Counted from the stretch's first letter, positions 28,730 to 39,098 are shown. The stretch: DNA of 64,000 bases from Telluria aromaticivorans (GCF_013003915.1 NZ_JABAIV010000008.1:124001-188000); one strand, 5' to 3'. Notes: generated by a model from the sequence alone, not told the origin. Program-made: numbers and translations.

Positions 28730-28902
28730 CGTAGGGTGGGCGGCTCCATCGCACATGGCGATTAGCTGGTAGCTAAATTGCCGCCCACGCGTTCAACCAG
28801 TGGATGAATTGTCGTGCGGCTGCTCATCCTTGGGTTGAACGCGTGGGCGGCATCCGAGTTTCAGGCTAAGCCTATTCCCCGGTGGAGCCGCACCACCCTA
28901 CG
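28730..28902. repeat. inverted pair of family 1 palindromes
   Basis: GTAGGGTGGGCGGC (from 28731) to GCCGCCCACGCGTTCAACCAG (ending 28800), then the reverse arrangement from GGTTGAACGCGTGGGCGGC (28833) to CACCCTACG (28902). Compared with the 16.9-kb copies the loops are longer. It lies between converging genes. Confidence 0.75.
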
Positions 28903-28919
28903 AGCCGGTGCTTTGCACA

Positions 28920-29507
28920 TTACGCCCCGGGCAGCTGCACATAACCAAAACGGCGCGGTAATGCCTCGGCCGCCAACCGTTCGACGCGCACGCGCTGTTC
29001 GCCTACCGCCAGCACCAGCTCCTCGGTATCATCCTCGAGCCAGGCCATGATCGCCTCGATCGACGCCGGCCGGCCCTCCAGCTCCATCCGTCCCAATACC
29101 TGCTCCACGTCGCGGTCGTCCAGCTGGGCGACGATGTCGCCCGCCTGCAGGATCACCGCACCCGCATCGGTCATGAATACCCCATCCACCGCCGGCAGTG
29201 CCTGCCCGTCCTGCAGCACGAAGCCCTGCGCCGGATCGGTACGCGCGATGAAGGGCGTGGCTTCCAGGTTCACGTACACGCGCTGCGGGCCGTTCTGGAA
29301 ATACCAGCGGCCCTTGTCGTCGTGGGCGTAATTGCGGTTGATGAAGCCGATCAGCGCCACGTGCGCCAGCTTGTCGCCGGGCCCGTTGGTACGCTGTGCG
29401 GTGTCGTCGCGCATGCGCCAGTTGCCGCGTGCGTCCAGCGCCAGCCACCCGTAGCAGTGCGGTACGTTGGGCCACTTGGCCATTGCCTGTTTTACGATGT
29501 CGTCCAT
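28920..29507 (-). CDS. conserved protein of unknown function (DUF2946-like annotation)
   Basis: 195 residues from ATG 29507, two bases after the hydrolase stop; an ATG at 29525 overlapping that stop is an alternative. The sequence (MDDIVKQAMAKWPNVPHCYGWL...) is a soluble family I associate with Oxalobacteraceae, sometimes labelled DUF2946. Conserved-looking blocks: GWLALDARGNWRMRDD, FINRNYAHDDKGRWYFQNGPQRVYV. No catalytic motif, leader or membrane segment. Probably translated with the upstream hydrolase. Confidence 0.7.
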   Translation of the reverse strand: MDDIVKQAMAKWPNVPHCYGWLALDARGNWRMRDDTAQRTNGPGDKLAHVALIGFINRNYAHDDKGRWYFQNGPQRVYVNLEATPFIARTDPAQGFVLQDGQALPAVDGVFMTDAGAVILQAGDIVAQLDDRDVEQVLGRMELEGRPASIEAIMAWLEDDTEELVLAVGEQRVRVERLAAEALPRRFGYVQLPGA

Positions 29508-29509
29508 AG

Positions 29510-30493
29510 TCACGAAGCTTCGCATAGTTCGTGCGCCCGGGTCGCGCAGTTCGGGACTACGCCATCGAAGAAATGCAGGATCTTTTGCGGCAGCCAGTCG
29601 ATGTGGCCCGGGAAGGGGCCGACCGAAAAGCCGACGTGCCCCCCCTCGTCTGGATATTCCAGCGTCACCGCGTTCGATGCGGTGAGGGGCAGGTGCTCGC
29701 CCGGCAGGAAGGGATCGTTGCGGGCGTTCAGCACCAGTGTCGGCACCGTGATCTCGTGCAGCACGTGGCGGGCGCTGGCGCGGTGCCAGTAGTCGTCGGT
29801 GTCGCGGTAGCCGTGCAGCGGCGCGGTGACGACGTTATCGAAGGCGTAGAGGTCGCGCGCGTTCATCAGGGCGCTGCGGTCGAACAGGCCGGGAAAGCGT
29901 TCCAGCTTGGCCAGGCATTTGGGCTTGAGCGTCTGAAGGAACATGCGCGTGTACAGCATGTTGAAGCCGGAGCCCAGCGCCTTGCCGCCCTGCGCAAGGT
30001 CGAGTGGGGCGGAGACCGCGCACGCCGCGTCGACGATGCCGGCCGCCTGGCCCGATTCGCCCAGCCAGCGCAGCAGCGCATTCCCGCCCAGGGACACGCC
30101 CGCGGCGAACAGCGGGCCGGGGGCACGGGCATGCAGCTTGCGCACGATCCAGTCCACTTCGTCGGCGTCGCCCGAGTGGTAGAAGCGCGGCGTCAGGTTC
30201 GGCTCGCCCGAGCAGCCACGGAAGTGGGGCACCGCGCCCGACCAGCCGCGCGCCTGCAATACCGCCATCAGCGAACGCGCGTAATGGCTATCCGACGAAC
30301 CTTCCAGCCCGTGGAACAGCACCACCAGCGGCTTGCCCGGCTGGCCGTCGACGAAATCGACATCGACGAAATCGCCGTCGCTGCTCGTCCAGCGCTCGCG
30401 CCGGTAGGCGACGGGCGGCCTGGCAATGCAGGTCGCCGGATAGATGGTCTGGAGGTGGCCGCCCAGGAGCCACGCGGGCGCACGGTAATGCAT
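29510..30493 (-). CDS. YheT-family alpha/beta hydrolase
   Basis: 327 residues from ATG 30493. A GTG at 30544 is rejected because the added stretch runs through a hairpin. Opening AWLLGGHLQTIYPA is typical of the YheT family. The nucleophile is in GVSLGGNALLRWL, Asp near ARNDPFLPG and His in DEGGHVGF. Cytosolic esterase-like enzyme with unknown substrate. It forms a block with the zinc-finger gene upstream and the unknown gene downstream. Confidence 0.87.
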   Translation of the reverse strand: MHYRAPAWLLGGHLQTIYPATCIARPPVAYRRERWTSSDGDFVDVDFVDGQPGKPLVVLFHGLEGSSDSHYARSLMAVLQARGWSGAVPHFRGCSGEPNLTPRFYHSGDADEVDWIVRKLHARAPGPLFAAGVSLGGNALLRWLGESGQAAGIVDAACAVSAPLDLAQGGKALGSGFNMLYTRMFLQTLKPKCLAKLERFPGLFDRSALMNARDLYAFDNVVTAPLHGYRDTDDYWHRASARHVLHEITVPTLVLNARNDPFLPGEHLPLTASNAVTLEYPDEGGHVGFSVGPFPGHIDWLPQKILHFFDGVVPNCATRAHELCEAS

Positions 30494-30511
30494 GGAAGGG
30501 GAGGATGGATA

Positions 30512-30536
30512 CCGGCGCGCTGTTGGAGCGCGCCGG
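30512..30536 (-). terminator. hairpin after the zinc-finger gene
   Basis: CCGGCGCGCT-GTTGG-AGCGCGCCGG perfect 10-bp stem 12 bp after the stop at 30548. The minus-strand tail is pyrimidine-rich but lacks a T run, so termination may be partial. Confidence 0.5.
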
Positions 30537-30547
30537 TGAAACACCGA

Positions 30548-30742
30548 TTAGTGGTGCTTCAGTACGGTGCCGGCCGCCAGGCGGTACTGGGTGCCGCAGT
30601 ACGGGCACTTGGCGTCGCCATGGTGGTCGAAGTCGAGGAAGACGCGCGGGTGCGACGACCACAGCGGCATGGCCGGGTTCGGGCAATGTGCCGGCAAGTC
30701 CTTGGCCTCGAGCTCCACCACGGGCATCGTCTTTTGGTTCAT
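30548..30742 (-). CDS. small zinc-finger protein (zf-CHCC type)
   Basis: 64 residues from ATG 30742, with GGAG seven bases upstream; the longer frame is less likely. Cysteine and histidine spacing (HCPNP...HPRVFLDF...CPYCGTQY) matches the short zf-CHCC family related to the NDUFS6 subunit of complex I. In bacteria these are small conserved proteins of unknown role. Confidence 0.85.
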   Translation of the reverse strand: MNQKTMPVVELEAKDLPAHCPNPAMPLWSSHPRVFLDFDHHGDAKCPYCGTQYRLAAGTVLKHH

Positions 30743-30963
30743 CTGGTTTCTCCGTTGAGCGAATTTGGACAAAGACAGGATTCTACCGGATTCACCCTGC
30801 ATACCGAAATGATCGGTAGAATAACAAACTGACTACAATCGAGCCCGGGCGCAGCTTGGCTACCCGGCGCCGCATCCTTGCACATCTTTTACATGCGTTT
30901 CATGCCCCGTCGCTTCACGCCTGTCGCCGCAGCTGCCTGCCATGGCCGTTGCGGGAAGACCAC

Positions 30964-31716
30964 ATGAGCCAGGCCGCCCCGCCGGGCCAGCCCCATCCTG
31001 CAAGGACGGAAGCGCACGACCCCGCCGCCTGGCGCGAAGGGTTCAAGACCGGCCTGCCTACCCTGTTCGGCATCGCCGCCTGGGGCCTGGTGGTGGGCAT
31101 CGCGATGGTCAAGAGCGGCTTGAGCCCGGTGCAGGCGGTTGGCATGACCTTGCTGGTGTTCGCCGGCTCCGCCCAACTTGCCTCGCTGCCCCTGATCGCG
31201 GCCGCCGCGCCGATCTGGGTCATCTTCGCGACCGCGCTGGTGGTCAACCTGCGCTTCGTCATCTTCTCTGCCCTGCTCGGGCCGCATTTTGCCCACCTGC
31301 CCTGGAAGCAGCGCTTCCTGCTTGGCTACGTCTCCGGCGACATGACCGTGGCGATGTTCCTGCAGCGCTATCCGACCGCCGAACGCGTGGCCGGCAAGCT
31401 GTCCTATCTCAAAGGGCTGATGTACCCGAACTGGTTCGCCTGGCAGATCGGGTCATTGGTCGGCATCTTCCTGGGCAGCGCGATTCCTTCCGAATGGGGC
31501 CTGGGCTTCGCCGGTACGCTGGCCATCCTCTGCATCATGGTCCCGCTGATCATCAATAGCGCCGCCCTGTGCGGCGTGGTGGTGGCGGTCGCCATCTCGG
31601 TGCTGGCCTATGGCTTGCCCTATAAACTGGGCCTGCTGCTCGCGGTGGTGGTCGGCATGGTCACGGCGATGGTGGTCGAAGAGACCTTCGCCAAGCGAAA
31701 GGCGAAACATGTCTGA
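30964..31716 (+). CDS. azlC: AzlC family transporter subunit
   Basis: 250 residues from ATG 30964, preceded by GGGAAG; the upstream extension lacks support. Multiple membrane helices with the AzlC signature FKTGLPTLFGIAAWGLVVG and VVNLRFVIFSALLGPHF. With the small AzlD partner it exports branched-chain amino acids (and analogues such as azaleucine). The stop overlaps the azlD start by 8 bp. Confidence 0.9.
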   Translation: MSQAAPPGQPHPARTEAHDPAAWREGFKTGLPTLFGIAAWGLVVGIAMVKSGLSPVQAVGMTLLVFAGSAQLASLPLIAAAAPIWVIFATALVVNLRFVIFSALLGPHFAHLPWKQRFLLGYVSGDMTVAMFLQRYPTAERVAGKLSYLKGLMYPNWFAWQIGSLVGIFLGSAIPSEWGLGFAGTLAILCIMVPLIINSAALCGVVVAVAISVLAYGLPYKLGLLLAVVVGMVTAMVVEETFAKRKAKHV

Positions 31717-32053
31717 TTGGGAAATCTGGGCCATCATCGGCGTGCTATGCGTGGCCACCGCTGCTACCCGCAGCTCGTTCTGGCTGATCGGCCACCGCGT
31801 GACGATCCCGCCGCGGGTGCAGGAAATGCTGCGCTATGCGCCGGCCTGCGCGCTGGCCGCCATCGTCGGGCCGGATATGCTGGTCGACGCAGAAGGCGCA
31901 GCGCAACTGAGCCTGGCCAACCCGAAGCTGCTCGCGGGCCTGGCGGCACTGGCGTTTTACCTATGGCGCCGCAGCATGATCCTGACCATTTTGTTCGGAA
32001 TGCTCGTCTTCACACTGTTGCGCATTTCGCACGTTTTTGGCGCCCCCGGCTAG
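31709..32053 (+). CDS. azlD: AzlD domain small membrane subunit
   Basis: 114 residues, three or four helices (IWAIIGVLCVATAATRSSFW, CALAAIVGPDML, ILFGMLVFTLLRI). Start ATG 31709 lies inside the end of azlC, with AAAGGCGAA as ribosome site, so translation is coupled. Partner of AzlC in branched-chain amino acid export. Confidence 0.9.
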   Translation: MSDWEIWAIIGVLCVATAATRSSFWLIGHRVTIPPRVQEMLRYAPACALAAIVGPDMLVDAEGAAQLSLANPKLLAGLAALAFYLWRRSMILTILFGMLVFTLLRISHVFGAPG

Positions 32054-32059
32054 CAAACC

Positions 32060-32163
32060 TCGACAAACCTGCTGCGCGTTGCTGTGCCATTCTGCGATGC
32101 TCGCTGTACGGCCGTACAGCTGCGCTTCTCGACCGGCACAGCTGCCGCTCGCGACGGTTTTTC
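32060..32163. repeat. long imperfect inverted repeat upstream of pgk
   Basis: Centred on the perfect palindrome CTGTACGGCCGTACAG (32104-32119). Flanks pair imperfectly (for example GCTGTGCC with GGCACAGC) to give a hairpin of about 100 bp. It lies in the azlD-pgk gap and might act as an azlD terminator or be a dispersed element. Confidence 0.55.
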
Positions 32164-32217
32164 AAGGTCTGCTAATGTACAATGACGTTCTTTCATTATT
32201 CCACTGTTGACTAGCCA

Positions 32218-33423
32218 ATGGACGACGTTCTCAGTTTCACCCGCCTGCAAGACCTGATCGATCGCGATGTGCTGAAAAACAAGCGCGTTTTCATCCGCGC
32301 CGACCTGAATGTTCCGCAGGATGACGCTGGCAATATCACCGAAGACACCCGCGTGCGCGCTTCCGTGCCGGCCATCCAGGCTGCACTCAAGGCCGGCGCC
32401 GCGGTCATGGTCACTTCGCACCTGGGCCGCCCGACGGAAGGCGAGTTCAAGCCGGAAGACAGCCTGGCGCCGGTCGCCGCGCGCCTGTCCGAGCTGCTCG
32501 GCCAGCCAGTGGAGCTCAAGCAAAACTGGATCGATGGTGTTGAAGTCGCGCCGGGCCAGGTTGTGCTGCTGGAGAACTGCCGCGTCAACAAGGGTGAAAA
32601 GAAGAACGACGACGAGCTGGCCCAGAAGATGGCCAAGCTGTGCGACATCTATGTGAACGATGCCTTCGGCACCGCGCACCGCGCCGAAGCCACCACCCAC
32701 GGCATCGCAAAATTCGCGCCCGTGGTCGCGGCAGGCCCGCTGCTGGCCGCCGAACTCGATGCGCTGGGCAAGGCCCTTGGCCAGCCGAAGCGTCCGCTGC
32801 TGGCCATCGTGGCCGGCTCGAAAGTGTCAAGTAAGCTTTCCATTTTGCAGAGCCTGGCGGGCAAGGTGGACAACCTGATCGTCGGCGGCGGCATTGCCAA
32901 TACCTTCATGAAGGCCGTCGGCCTGAACATCGGCAAGTCCCTGGTCGAGAACGACCTGGTCGCTGAGGCGAAACAGATCATCGACATGATGAGCGCGCGT
33001 GGCGCCTCGGTGCCGATTCCCGTCGACGTCGTCTGCGCGAAAGAATTCTCGCCAACGGCTGCCGCCACCGTCAAGGACGTGGCCGACGTGGCGGACGACG
33101 ACATGATCCTCGATATCGGTCCGAAGACCGCCGCCATGCTGGCCGAACAGGTGGCCAAGGCCGGCACCATCGTCTGGAACGGACCCGTAGGCGTGTTCGA
33201 GTTCGACCAGTTCGCCGAAGGCACCAAGACCCTGGCGCTGGCGATTGCCAGGTCGCAAGGCTTTTCGATCGCCGGCGGCGGCGACACCCTGGCGGCCATT
33301 GCCAAGTACGGGATCGGCGACCAGATCGGCTATATCTCGACCGGCGGCGGCGCCTTCCTCGAGTTCCTCGAGGGGAAAACCCTGCCGGCAGTCGACATCC
33401 TGCTCCAGCGGAACACGAAATAA
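32218..33423 (+). CDS. pgk: phosphoglycerate kinase
   Basis: 401 residues. Transfers the phosphate of 1,3-bisphosphoglycerate to ADP. Motifs: RADLNVP near the N-terminus, TSHLGRP, NAFG-type ([17 protein letters not shown]), the GSKVSSKL hinge and the C-terminal nucleotide site GGGDTLAAI. It opens the pgk-pyk-fba glycolysis block. A hairpin follows it, so some transcripts probably end before pyk. Confidence 0.98.
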   Translation: MDDVLSFTRLQDLIDRDVLKNKRVFIRADLNVPQDDAGNITEDTRVRASVPAIQAALKAGAAVMVTSHLGRPTEGEFKPEDSLAPVAARLSELLGQPVELKQNWIDGVEVAPGQVVLLENCRVNKGEKKNDDELAQKMAKLCDIYVNDAFGTAHRAEATTHGIAKFAPVVAAGPLLAAELDALGKALGQPKRPLLAIVAGSKVSSKLSILQSLAGKVDNLIVGGGIANTFMKAVGLNIGKSLVENDLVAEAKQIIDMMSARGASVPIPVDVVCAKEFSPTAAATVKDVADVADDDMILDIGPKTAAMLAEQVAKAGTIVWNGPVGVFEFDQFAEGTKTLALAIARSQGFSIAGGGDTLAAIAKYGIGDQIGYISTGGGAFLEFLEGKTLPAVDILLQRNTK

Positions 33424-33439
33424 CGCAAAGTCAATGCGA

Positions 33440-33468
33440 GCGCAGCCCCGGGGCTGCGCTTCTCTTTT
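33440..33468 (+). terminator. intrinsic terminator between pgk and pyk
   Basis: GCGCAGCCCC-GGGGCTGCGC (33440-33459), a perfect stem with almost no loop, followed by TTCTCTTTT. Likely partial termination, since pyk starts 20 bp later. Confidence 0.65.
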
Positions 33469-33487
33469 CAGAATCAAGGATTCCAAC

Positions 33488-34966
33488 ATGCAACCTGCGC
33501 GCCCCCTGTACAACGCCACCAAGATCGTTGCCACCATTGGCCCTGCTTCGACCGATTTCGATATCCTGGTGAAGATGATCCGCGCCGGCGTCGACGTCGT
33601 GCGCCTGAACTTCTCGCACGGTAAGGCCCAGGACCACATCGACCGCGCCGCGCTGGTGCGCCGCGCCGCCGCGGAATGCGGCACCGAAGTGGCGATCATG
33701 GCTGACATGCAGGGTCCGAAGATCCGCGTCGGTAAGTTTGAAGAAGGCAAGATCTTCCTGAACAATGGCGACCGTTTCATCCTGGACGCCAAGTGGGGCG
33801 AAAACGGCGAACTGGGCAACCAGGAACGCGTCGGCCTGGACTACAAGGCGCTGCCGCGCGACGTCAAGCCGGGCGACAAGCTGCTGCTCAACGACGGCCT
33901 GATCGTGCTGGTCGTCGACAAGGTCGTCGGCCACGAGATCTGCACCACCGTCAAGGTTGGCGGCGAGCTGTCGAACAACAAGGGCATCAACCGCCAGGGC
34001 GGCGGCCTGACCGCGCCGGCGCTGACTGCCAAGGACATGGAAGACATCAAGACCGCGATGAGCTTCCAGGCCGACTACCTGGCCATTTCCTTCCCGAAGA
34101 ACGCCACCGACATGGAAATGGCGCGCCAGCTGGCGAATATCGCCGGCGAGCCCTACCACCACAAGCCGATGATGATCGCCAAGATCGAGCGCGCCGAAGC
34201 CATTCCGGTGCTGCAGGAAATCCTGGACGCATCCGACGGCATCATGGTCGCCCGCGGCGACCTGGCCGTAGAAGTGGGCAACGCGGCCGTGCCGGCGCTG
34301 CAAAAGCGCATGATCCGCATGGCGCGCGCCTCGAACAAGCTGGCCATTACCGCGACCCAGATGATGGAGTCGATGATCGTCAACGCCGTGCCGACCCGCG
34401 CCGAAGTGTCGGACGTGGCCAACGCCGTGCTGGACGGCACCGACGCCGTCATGACCTCGGCCGAGACCGCATCGGGCAAGTACCCGGTTGAAACGGTCGA
34501 GATGATGGCCGCGATCTGCCTTGAAGCGGAACAATCCGAATATAACAAGCTCGACGCCGATTTCCTGAATGTCCAGTTCACCCGCATCGACCAGTCGATC
34601 GCTTACGGCACGCTGTTCACCGCCCATCACCTGAAGGTGAAGGCCATCGTCGCCCTGACCGAATCGGGCTCGACCGCGCTGTGGATGAGCCGCCATTCGA
34701 TCGACACCCCGATCTTTGCCCTGACCCCGTCACAGACGACGCAGCGCAAGGCGTCGCTGTACCGGAACGTGCGAGCATTCCACCTGCTGCAGGAAGGCGG
34801 CAGCCATGCCGTGCTGCGCAAGGCCGAGGAAGTGCTGATGCGCGAAGGCATGGTGTGCAAGGGCGACCTGATCGTGGTCACCTGGGGCTCGCCAATGGGT
34901 CAGGCCGGTGGCACCAATGCGCTCAAGATCGTGCGCGTGGGCGAGCTGGACGAAAAAGTTTCTTAA
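33488..34966 (+). CDS. pyk: pyruvate kinase
   Basis: 492 residues from ATG 33488, with CAAGGA upstream; the frame extends back into pgk but that is not coding. Makes pyruvate and ATP from phosphoenolpyruvate. Motifs: TKIVATIGPAS, VVRLNFSHG, MADMQGPKIR, the catalytic Lys/Mg site MIAKIERAEAI and MVARGDLAVEVG, and the TATQMMESM signature. Followed by fba after 19 bp. Confidence 0.97.
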   Translation: MQPARPLYNATKIVATIGPASTDFDILVKMIRAGVDVVRLNFSHGKAQDHIDRAALVRRAAAECGTEVAIMADMQGPKIRVGKFEEGKIFLNNGDRFILDAKWGENGELGNQERVGLDYKALPRDVKPGDKLLLNDGLIVLVVDKVVGHEICTTVKVGGELSNNKGINRQGGGLTAPALTAKDMEDIKTAMSFQADYLAISFPKNATDMEMARQLANIAGEPYHHKPMMIAKIERAEAIPVLQEILDASDGIMVARGDLAVEVGNAAVPALQKRMIRMARASNKLAITATQMMESMIVNAVPTRAEVSDVANAVLDGTDAVMTSAETASGKYPVETVEMMAAICLEAEQSEYNKLDADFLNVQFTRIDQSIAYGTLFTAHHLKVKAIVALTESGSTALWMSRHSIDTPIFALTPSQTTQRKASLYRNVRAFHLLQEGGSHAVLRKAEEVLMREGMVCKGDLIVVTWGSPMGQAGGTNALKIVRVGELDEKVS

Positions 34967-34985
34967 TTGTTTGGAGTAATCAACC

Positions 34986-36050
34986 ATGGCACTCGTATCG
35001 ATGCGTCAACTGCTGGACCATGCCGCCGAACATGGCTACGGCCTGCCGGCATTTAACGTCAACAACCTGGAGCAGGTGCAGGCCATCATGGCCGCCGCCG
35101 ACGCGGTCAACGCGCCGGTGATCATGCAGGCCTCGGCCGGCGCCCGTAAATACGCAGGCGAAGCCTTCCTGCGCCACCTGATCGACGCCGCCGTCGAAGC
35201 CTATCCTCACATCCCGGTCGTCATGCACCAGGACCACGGCCAGTCGCCGGCGGTCTGCATGGCCGCGATCCGTTCGGGCTTCACTTCGGTGATGATGGAC
35301 GGCTCGCTGGAAGCCGACGGCAAGTCGGTCGCTTCGTACGAATACAACGTCGAAGTCTCGCGTGAAGTGGTCAAGTTCGCACACTCGATCGGCGTCACCG
35401 TCGAAGCCGAACTGGGCGTGCTCGGTTCGCTGGAAACCATGATGGGCGACAAGGAAGACGGCCACGGCGCCGACGGCGCCATGACCCGCGAACAGCTGCT
35501 GACCGACGTGGCCCAGGCTGCCGACTTCGTCGCGAAAACCCAGTGCGACGCCCTGGCGATCGCCATCGGCACCTCGCACGGCGCGTATAAATTCACCCGC
35601 AAGCCGACCGGCGACATCCTGGCGATCGACCGCATCAAGGAAATCCACCAGCGGATCCCGAACACCCACCTGGTGATGCACGGTTCGTCGTCGGTGCCGC
35701 AAGAGCTGCTGGCGATCATCCGCGAATTCGGCGGCGACATGAAAGAGACCTACGGCGTGCCGGTCGAAGAGATCCAGGAAGGCATCAAGCACGGCGTCCG
35801 CAAGATCAACATCGACACCGACATCCGCCTGGCCATGACCGCTGCAATCCGCAAGTACATGTTCCAGAACCCGGGCAAGTTCGACCCGCGCGACTACCTC
35901 AAGCCGGCACGCGAAGCCGCGATGGAAGTCTGCAAGGCGCGCTACCTGTCGTTCGGCTGCGAAGGCATGGCTGCGAAGATCAAGCCTATGCCACTGGACA
36001 AGATGGCCGAGCGCTACAAGGCGGGCGAGCTGTCGCAGATCGTGCAGTAA
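34986..36050 (+). CDS. fba: class II fructose-bisphosphate aldolase
   Basis: 354 residues, the longer subtype often called the Calvin-cycle type. Zinc-dependent cleavage and synthesis of fructose-1,6-bisphosphate. Ligand motifs: [11 protein letters not shown], the acidic [19 protein letters not shown] and VMHGSSSVP. The family's link to the Calvin cycle is only a name here: no Rubisco genes are visible. Confidence 0.96.
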   Translation: MALVSMRQLLDHAAEHGYGLPAFNVNNLEQVQAIMAAADAVNAPVIMQASAGARKYAGEAFLRHLIDAAVEAYPHIPVVMHQDHGQSPAVCMAAIRSGFTSVMMDGSLEADGKSVASYEYNVEVSREVVKFAHSIGVTVEAELGVLGSLETMMGDKEDGHGADGAMTREQLLTDVAQAADFVAKTQCDALAIAIGTSHGAYKFTRKPTGDILAIDRIKEIHQRIPNTHLVMHGSSSVPQELLAIIREFGGDMKETYGVPVEEIQEGIKHGVRKINIDTDIRLAMTAAIRKYMFQNPGKFDPRDYLKPAREAAMEVCKARYLSFGCEGMAAKIKPMPLDKMAERYKAGELSQIVQ

Positions 36051-36120
36051 TCGTTCAGTAGTTGTGTGGCGAGGCTGCGCAGCAGAATTCGCGCAGCCAT
36101 CCTGGCTACCGTCTTCTGAC

Positions 36121-36310
36121 AACGTCGTCCCGGCGCAGGCCGGGACCCAATTCCGCACCGCAGCCAACAACGTCATCGCAGTCGACACGCAACGAAACTT
36201 GGGCACCGGCCTGCGCCGGTGCGACGGTTTTGAGTGTCGAGGGATGTGCAAGTGCACTCAGTACGCGAGCAAAATTGGGCTCCCGCCTGCGCCGGAGGCC
36301 GTATCGGCCA
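36121..36310. repeat. cluster of CCCGGC-type palindromes (family 2)
   Basis: The 460-bp gap 36051-36510 has no gene. Palindromes are GTCCCGGCGCAGGCCGGGAC (36127-36146) and GCACCGGCCTGCGCCGGTGC (36203-36222), in opposite orientation. A decayed third copy lies at about 36280-36310. Flanks AACTTGGG and CGACG match those at 56.3 kb. They resemble REP elements and could also end the fba transcript. Confidence 0.75.
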
Positions 36311-36510
36311 GTGGCGGATACGGCAGTTTTCAGGCTAACTGCAAGCTCATACTCATCGGATGTGTCAATTAGCGCACCAGCCCGACGATGATAAGTACGG
36401 ATGTGGCAACGCACAAATTGACGTAAAATTACGCACTGGCCCAGGCCACCCCCGACCTGACCCACCCAACCGGCGACAAATCCCGGTTCCGTTTCCCTGA
36501 TACCCCATCT

Positions 36511-37407
36511 ATGAACAGCCTCTACCAATCCTCTATCCAGTCCCTGCCATTGCTCGGTCACGGCAAGGTACGCGACAACTACGCCGTCGGCGACGACAAG
36601 ATCCTGATCGTCACCACCGACCGCCTGTCGGCCTTCGACGTGGTCATGAACGAGCCGATCCCCGGCAAGGGCATGGTGCTGAACCAGATGAGCGACTTCT
36701 GGTTCGGGAAGCTCGGCCACATCGTGCCGAACCACCTGACCGGCGTGGCGCCCGAGAGCGTGGTGGCCCCGGAAGACGTGGAGCAGGTGCGCGGCCGCGC
36801 CGTCGTGGCCAAGCGCCTCAAGCCGATCATGGTCGAAGCGGTCGTGCGCGGCTACATCATCGGCTCGGGCTGGAAGGATTACCAGGCAAGCGGCGCCATC
36901 TGCGGCATCCAGCTCCCAAGCGGCCTGCGCCAGGCCGACAAGCTGCCGGAGCCGATCTTCACCCCGGCGGCCAAGGCCGACCTGGGCGAGCATGACGAGA
37001 ACATCTCGTTCGACGACATGGAGCAGCGCATCGGCACCGAACTCGCCGCAAAAATGCGCGACGTGAGCATCAAGCTCTACACCGCCGCCGCGGAATACGC
37101 GGCGACCAAGGGCATCATCATCGCCGACACCAAGTTCGAATTCGGCCTGGACGACAATGGGGTCATGCACCTGATGGACGAAGTGCTGACCGCCGACTCG
37201 TCGCGCTTCTGGCCGGCCGACTCGTACGCGCCGGGCATGTCGCCGCCTAGTTTCGACAAGCAGTTCGTGCGCGACTACCTCGAGACGCTCACCGACTGGA
37301 ACAAGACCGCGCCGGCGCCATCGCTGCCCCAGGACGTCATCGACAAGACCCAGGCCAAGTATTTCGAAGCCATCGAACGCCTCACCGGCGAAAAGCTGAA
37401 GGCTTGA
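36511..37407 (+). CDS. purC: phosphoribosylaminoimidazole-succinocarboxamide synthase
   Basis: 298 residues. Joins aspartate to CAIR with ATP in purine synthesis. Typical: [30 protein letters not shown], the [13 protein letters not shown] region and the C-terminal [11 protein letters not shown]. One base after its stop begins purE, so purC-purE-purK-Sua5 form one operon. Confidence 0.97.
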   Translation: MNSLYQSSIQSLPLLGHGKVRDNYAVGDDKILIVTTDRLSAFDVVMNEPIPGKGMVLNQMSDFWFGKLGHIVPNHLTGVAPESVVAPEDVEQVRGRAVVAKRLKPIMVEAVVRGYIIGSGWKDYQASGAICGIQLPSGLRQADKLPEPIFTPAAKADLGEHDENISFDDMEQRIGTELAAKMRDVSIKLYTAAAEYAATKGIIIADTKFEFGLDDNGVMHLMDEVLTADSSRFWPADSYAPGMSPPSFDKQFVRDYLETLTDWNKTAPAPSLPQDVIDKTQAKYFEAIERLTGEKLKA

Positions 37408-37408
37408 G

Positions 37409-37906
37409 ATGACTGACCAGGCAAAACCAGTTGTCGGCGTCATCATGGGCTCCTCGTCCGACTGGGACGTGATGCAGCATGCGGTCGCCATCCTGAAGCA
37501 GTTCAACGTGCCCTTCGAGGCGCAGGTGATCTCGGCGCATCGCATGCCGGACGAGATGTTCACGTATGCAGACACCGCGCGCGAGCGCGGCCTGCGCGCG
37601 ATCATTGCCGGGGCAGGGGGCGCCGCCCACCTGCCGGGCATGGTGGCTGCCAAGACCATCGTGCCGGTGCTCGGGGTGCCGGTGCCGTCGAAATACCTGC
37701 GCGGCGAAGATTCGCTGCTGTCGATCGTGCAGATGCCGAAAGGCGTGCCGGTGGCAACCTTCGCCATCGGCGAAGCCGGCGCCGCCAACGCGGCCCTGAC
37801 CGCGGTGGCGATGCTCGCTGCAAACGACGACGCGCTGGCCCAGGCCCTGCTGGCCTTCCGCCTCGAGCAGACCGCTGCCGCCCAGGCCATGGTCCTTCCC
37901 GTTTGA
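37409..37906 (+). CDS. purE: 5-(carboxyamino)imidazole ribonucleotide mutase
   Basis: 165 residues of the class I PurE fold, converting N5-CAIR to CAIR. Signature [16 protein letters not shown] and [13 protein letters not shown] with the catalytic His, then [16 protein letters not shown]. Works with PurK encoded 7 bp downstream. Confidence 0.97.
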   Translation: MTDQAKPVVGVIMGSSSDWDVMQHAVAILKQFNVPFEAQVISAHRMPDEMFTYADTARERGLRAIIAGAGGAAHLPGMVAAKTIVPVLGVPVPSKYLRGEDSLLSIVQMPKGVPVATFAIGEAGAANAALTAVAMLAANDDALAQALLAFRLEQTAAAQAMVLPV

Positions 37907-37913
37907 TTGCCGT

Positions 37914-39098
37914 ATGAGCGACTCGTTTTTACCAACTGCCCAACCGTCGGCCTGGCTCGGCGTAATGGGCGGCGGCCAGCTTGGCCGCATGTTCGCCCAC
38001 GCTGCCCAGGCGATGGGTTTCAAGGTTGCCGTGCTCGAACCGGGCCAGGATTGCCCGGCGGGGCAGGTCGCCGAACGCCTGATCCCCGGCGCCTACACTG
38101 ACCAAAGCGCGCTGGCTGAACTGGCCGCGCAGTGCGTGGCCATCACCACCGAATTCGAGAACGTCCCGGCCGGCAGCATGGCCTGGCTGGGCGAGCGCAG
38201 CTTCGTTGCCCCAAGCGCAACCTGTGTGTCGATCGCCCAGGACCGCATCGCGGAAAAGCGCTTCTTCGTCGACTGTGCGCCGACCTCCGGCGTGATGCCG
38301 GCGCCGCACAAGACCATCGCTTCGCATGCCGACATCGACGCCATCGACGACGATTTGCTGCCGGGGATCCTGAAGACCGTGCGCATGGGGTATGACGGCA
38401 AGGGCCAGGTGCGGGTACGCTCGCGCGAGGACGTGCGCGCCGCCTTCGACGCCATGAGCGGCGTCACCTGCCTGTTAGAAAAGATGCTGCCGCTGGCCTA
38501 CGAAGTGTCGGTCCTGACGGCGCGCGGCGCGGACGGCGCCTCGGTGGTCTACCCGATCGCCGAGAACGTGCACCGCGACGGCATTTTGTTCACCACCACC
38601 GTGCCGGGCCCGAACGTGTCCGACGCCTGCGCGAAGCAGGCGCAGGATGCCGCACGCGCCATCGTCGATCAACTGGGCTATGTGGGCGTGCTGTGCATCG
38701 AGTTCTTCGTGCTGATTGATGGCACCCTGGTGGTCAACGAGATGGCGCCGCGCCCGCACAACAGCGGCCACTACACCATGGACGCCTGCATCACCAGCCA
38801 GTTCGCGCAGCAGGTGCGCGCCATGGCGCGCCTGCCGCTGGGCGAGGTGCGCCAGCATTCGCCCGCCGTGATGCTCAACATCCTGGGCGACGTCTGGTTC
38901 GAGGGAAATAGCGACACGCCGCGCGAGCCGGCCTGGGACCGCGTGCTGGCGCTGCCCGGCGCGAACCTGCATTTGTATGGCAAGGACGACCCGCGCCGCG
39001 CGCGCAAGATGGGCCATGTCACCTTCGTGGCGCCGACCCTGGCGACCGCGCAGGCCAGTCTGCTCAAAGCCTGCGCCATCCTCGGCATTCCGGCATGA
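37914..39098 (+). CDS. purK: 5-(carboxyamino)imidazole ribonucleotide synthase
   Basis: 394 residues, ATP-grasp enzyme that makes N5-CAIR from AIR, bicarbonate and ATP. Motifs: [38 protein letters not shown] and [14 protein letters not shown]. Its stop overlaps the next start as ATGA. Confidence 0.97.
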   Translation: MSDSFLPTAQPSAWLGVMGGGQLGRMFAHAAQAMGFKVAVLEPGQDCPAGQVAERLIPGAYTDQSALAELAAQCVAITTEFENVPAGSMAWLGERSFVAPSATCVSIAQDRIAEKRFFVDCAPTSGVMPAPHKTIASHADIDAIDDDLLPGILKTVRMGYDGKGQVRVRSREDVRAAFDAMSGVTCLLEKMLPLAYEVSVLTARGADGASVVYPIAENVHRDGILFTTTVPGPNVSDACAKQAQDAARAIVDQLGYVGVLCIEFFVLIDGTLVVNEMAPRPHNSGHYTMDACITSQFAQQVRAMARLPLGEVRQHSPAVMLNILGDVWFEGNSDTPREPAWDRVLALPGANLHLYGKDDPRRARKMGHVTFVAPTLATAQASLLKACAILGIPA

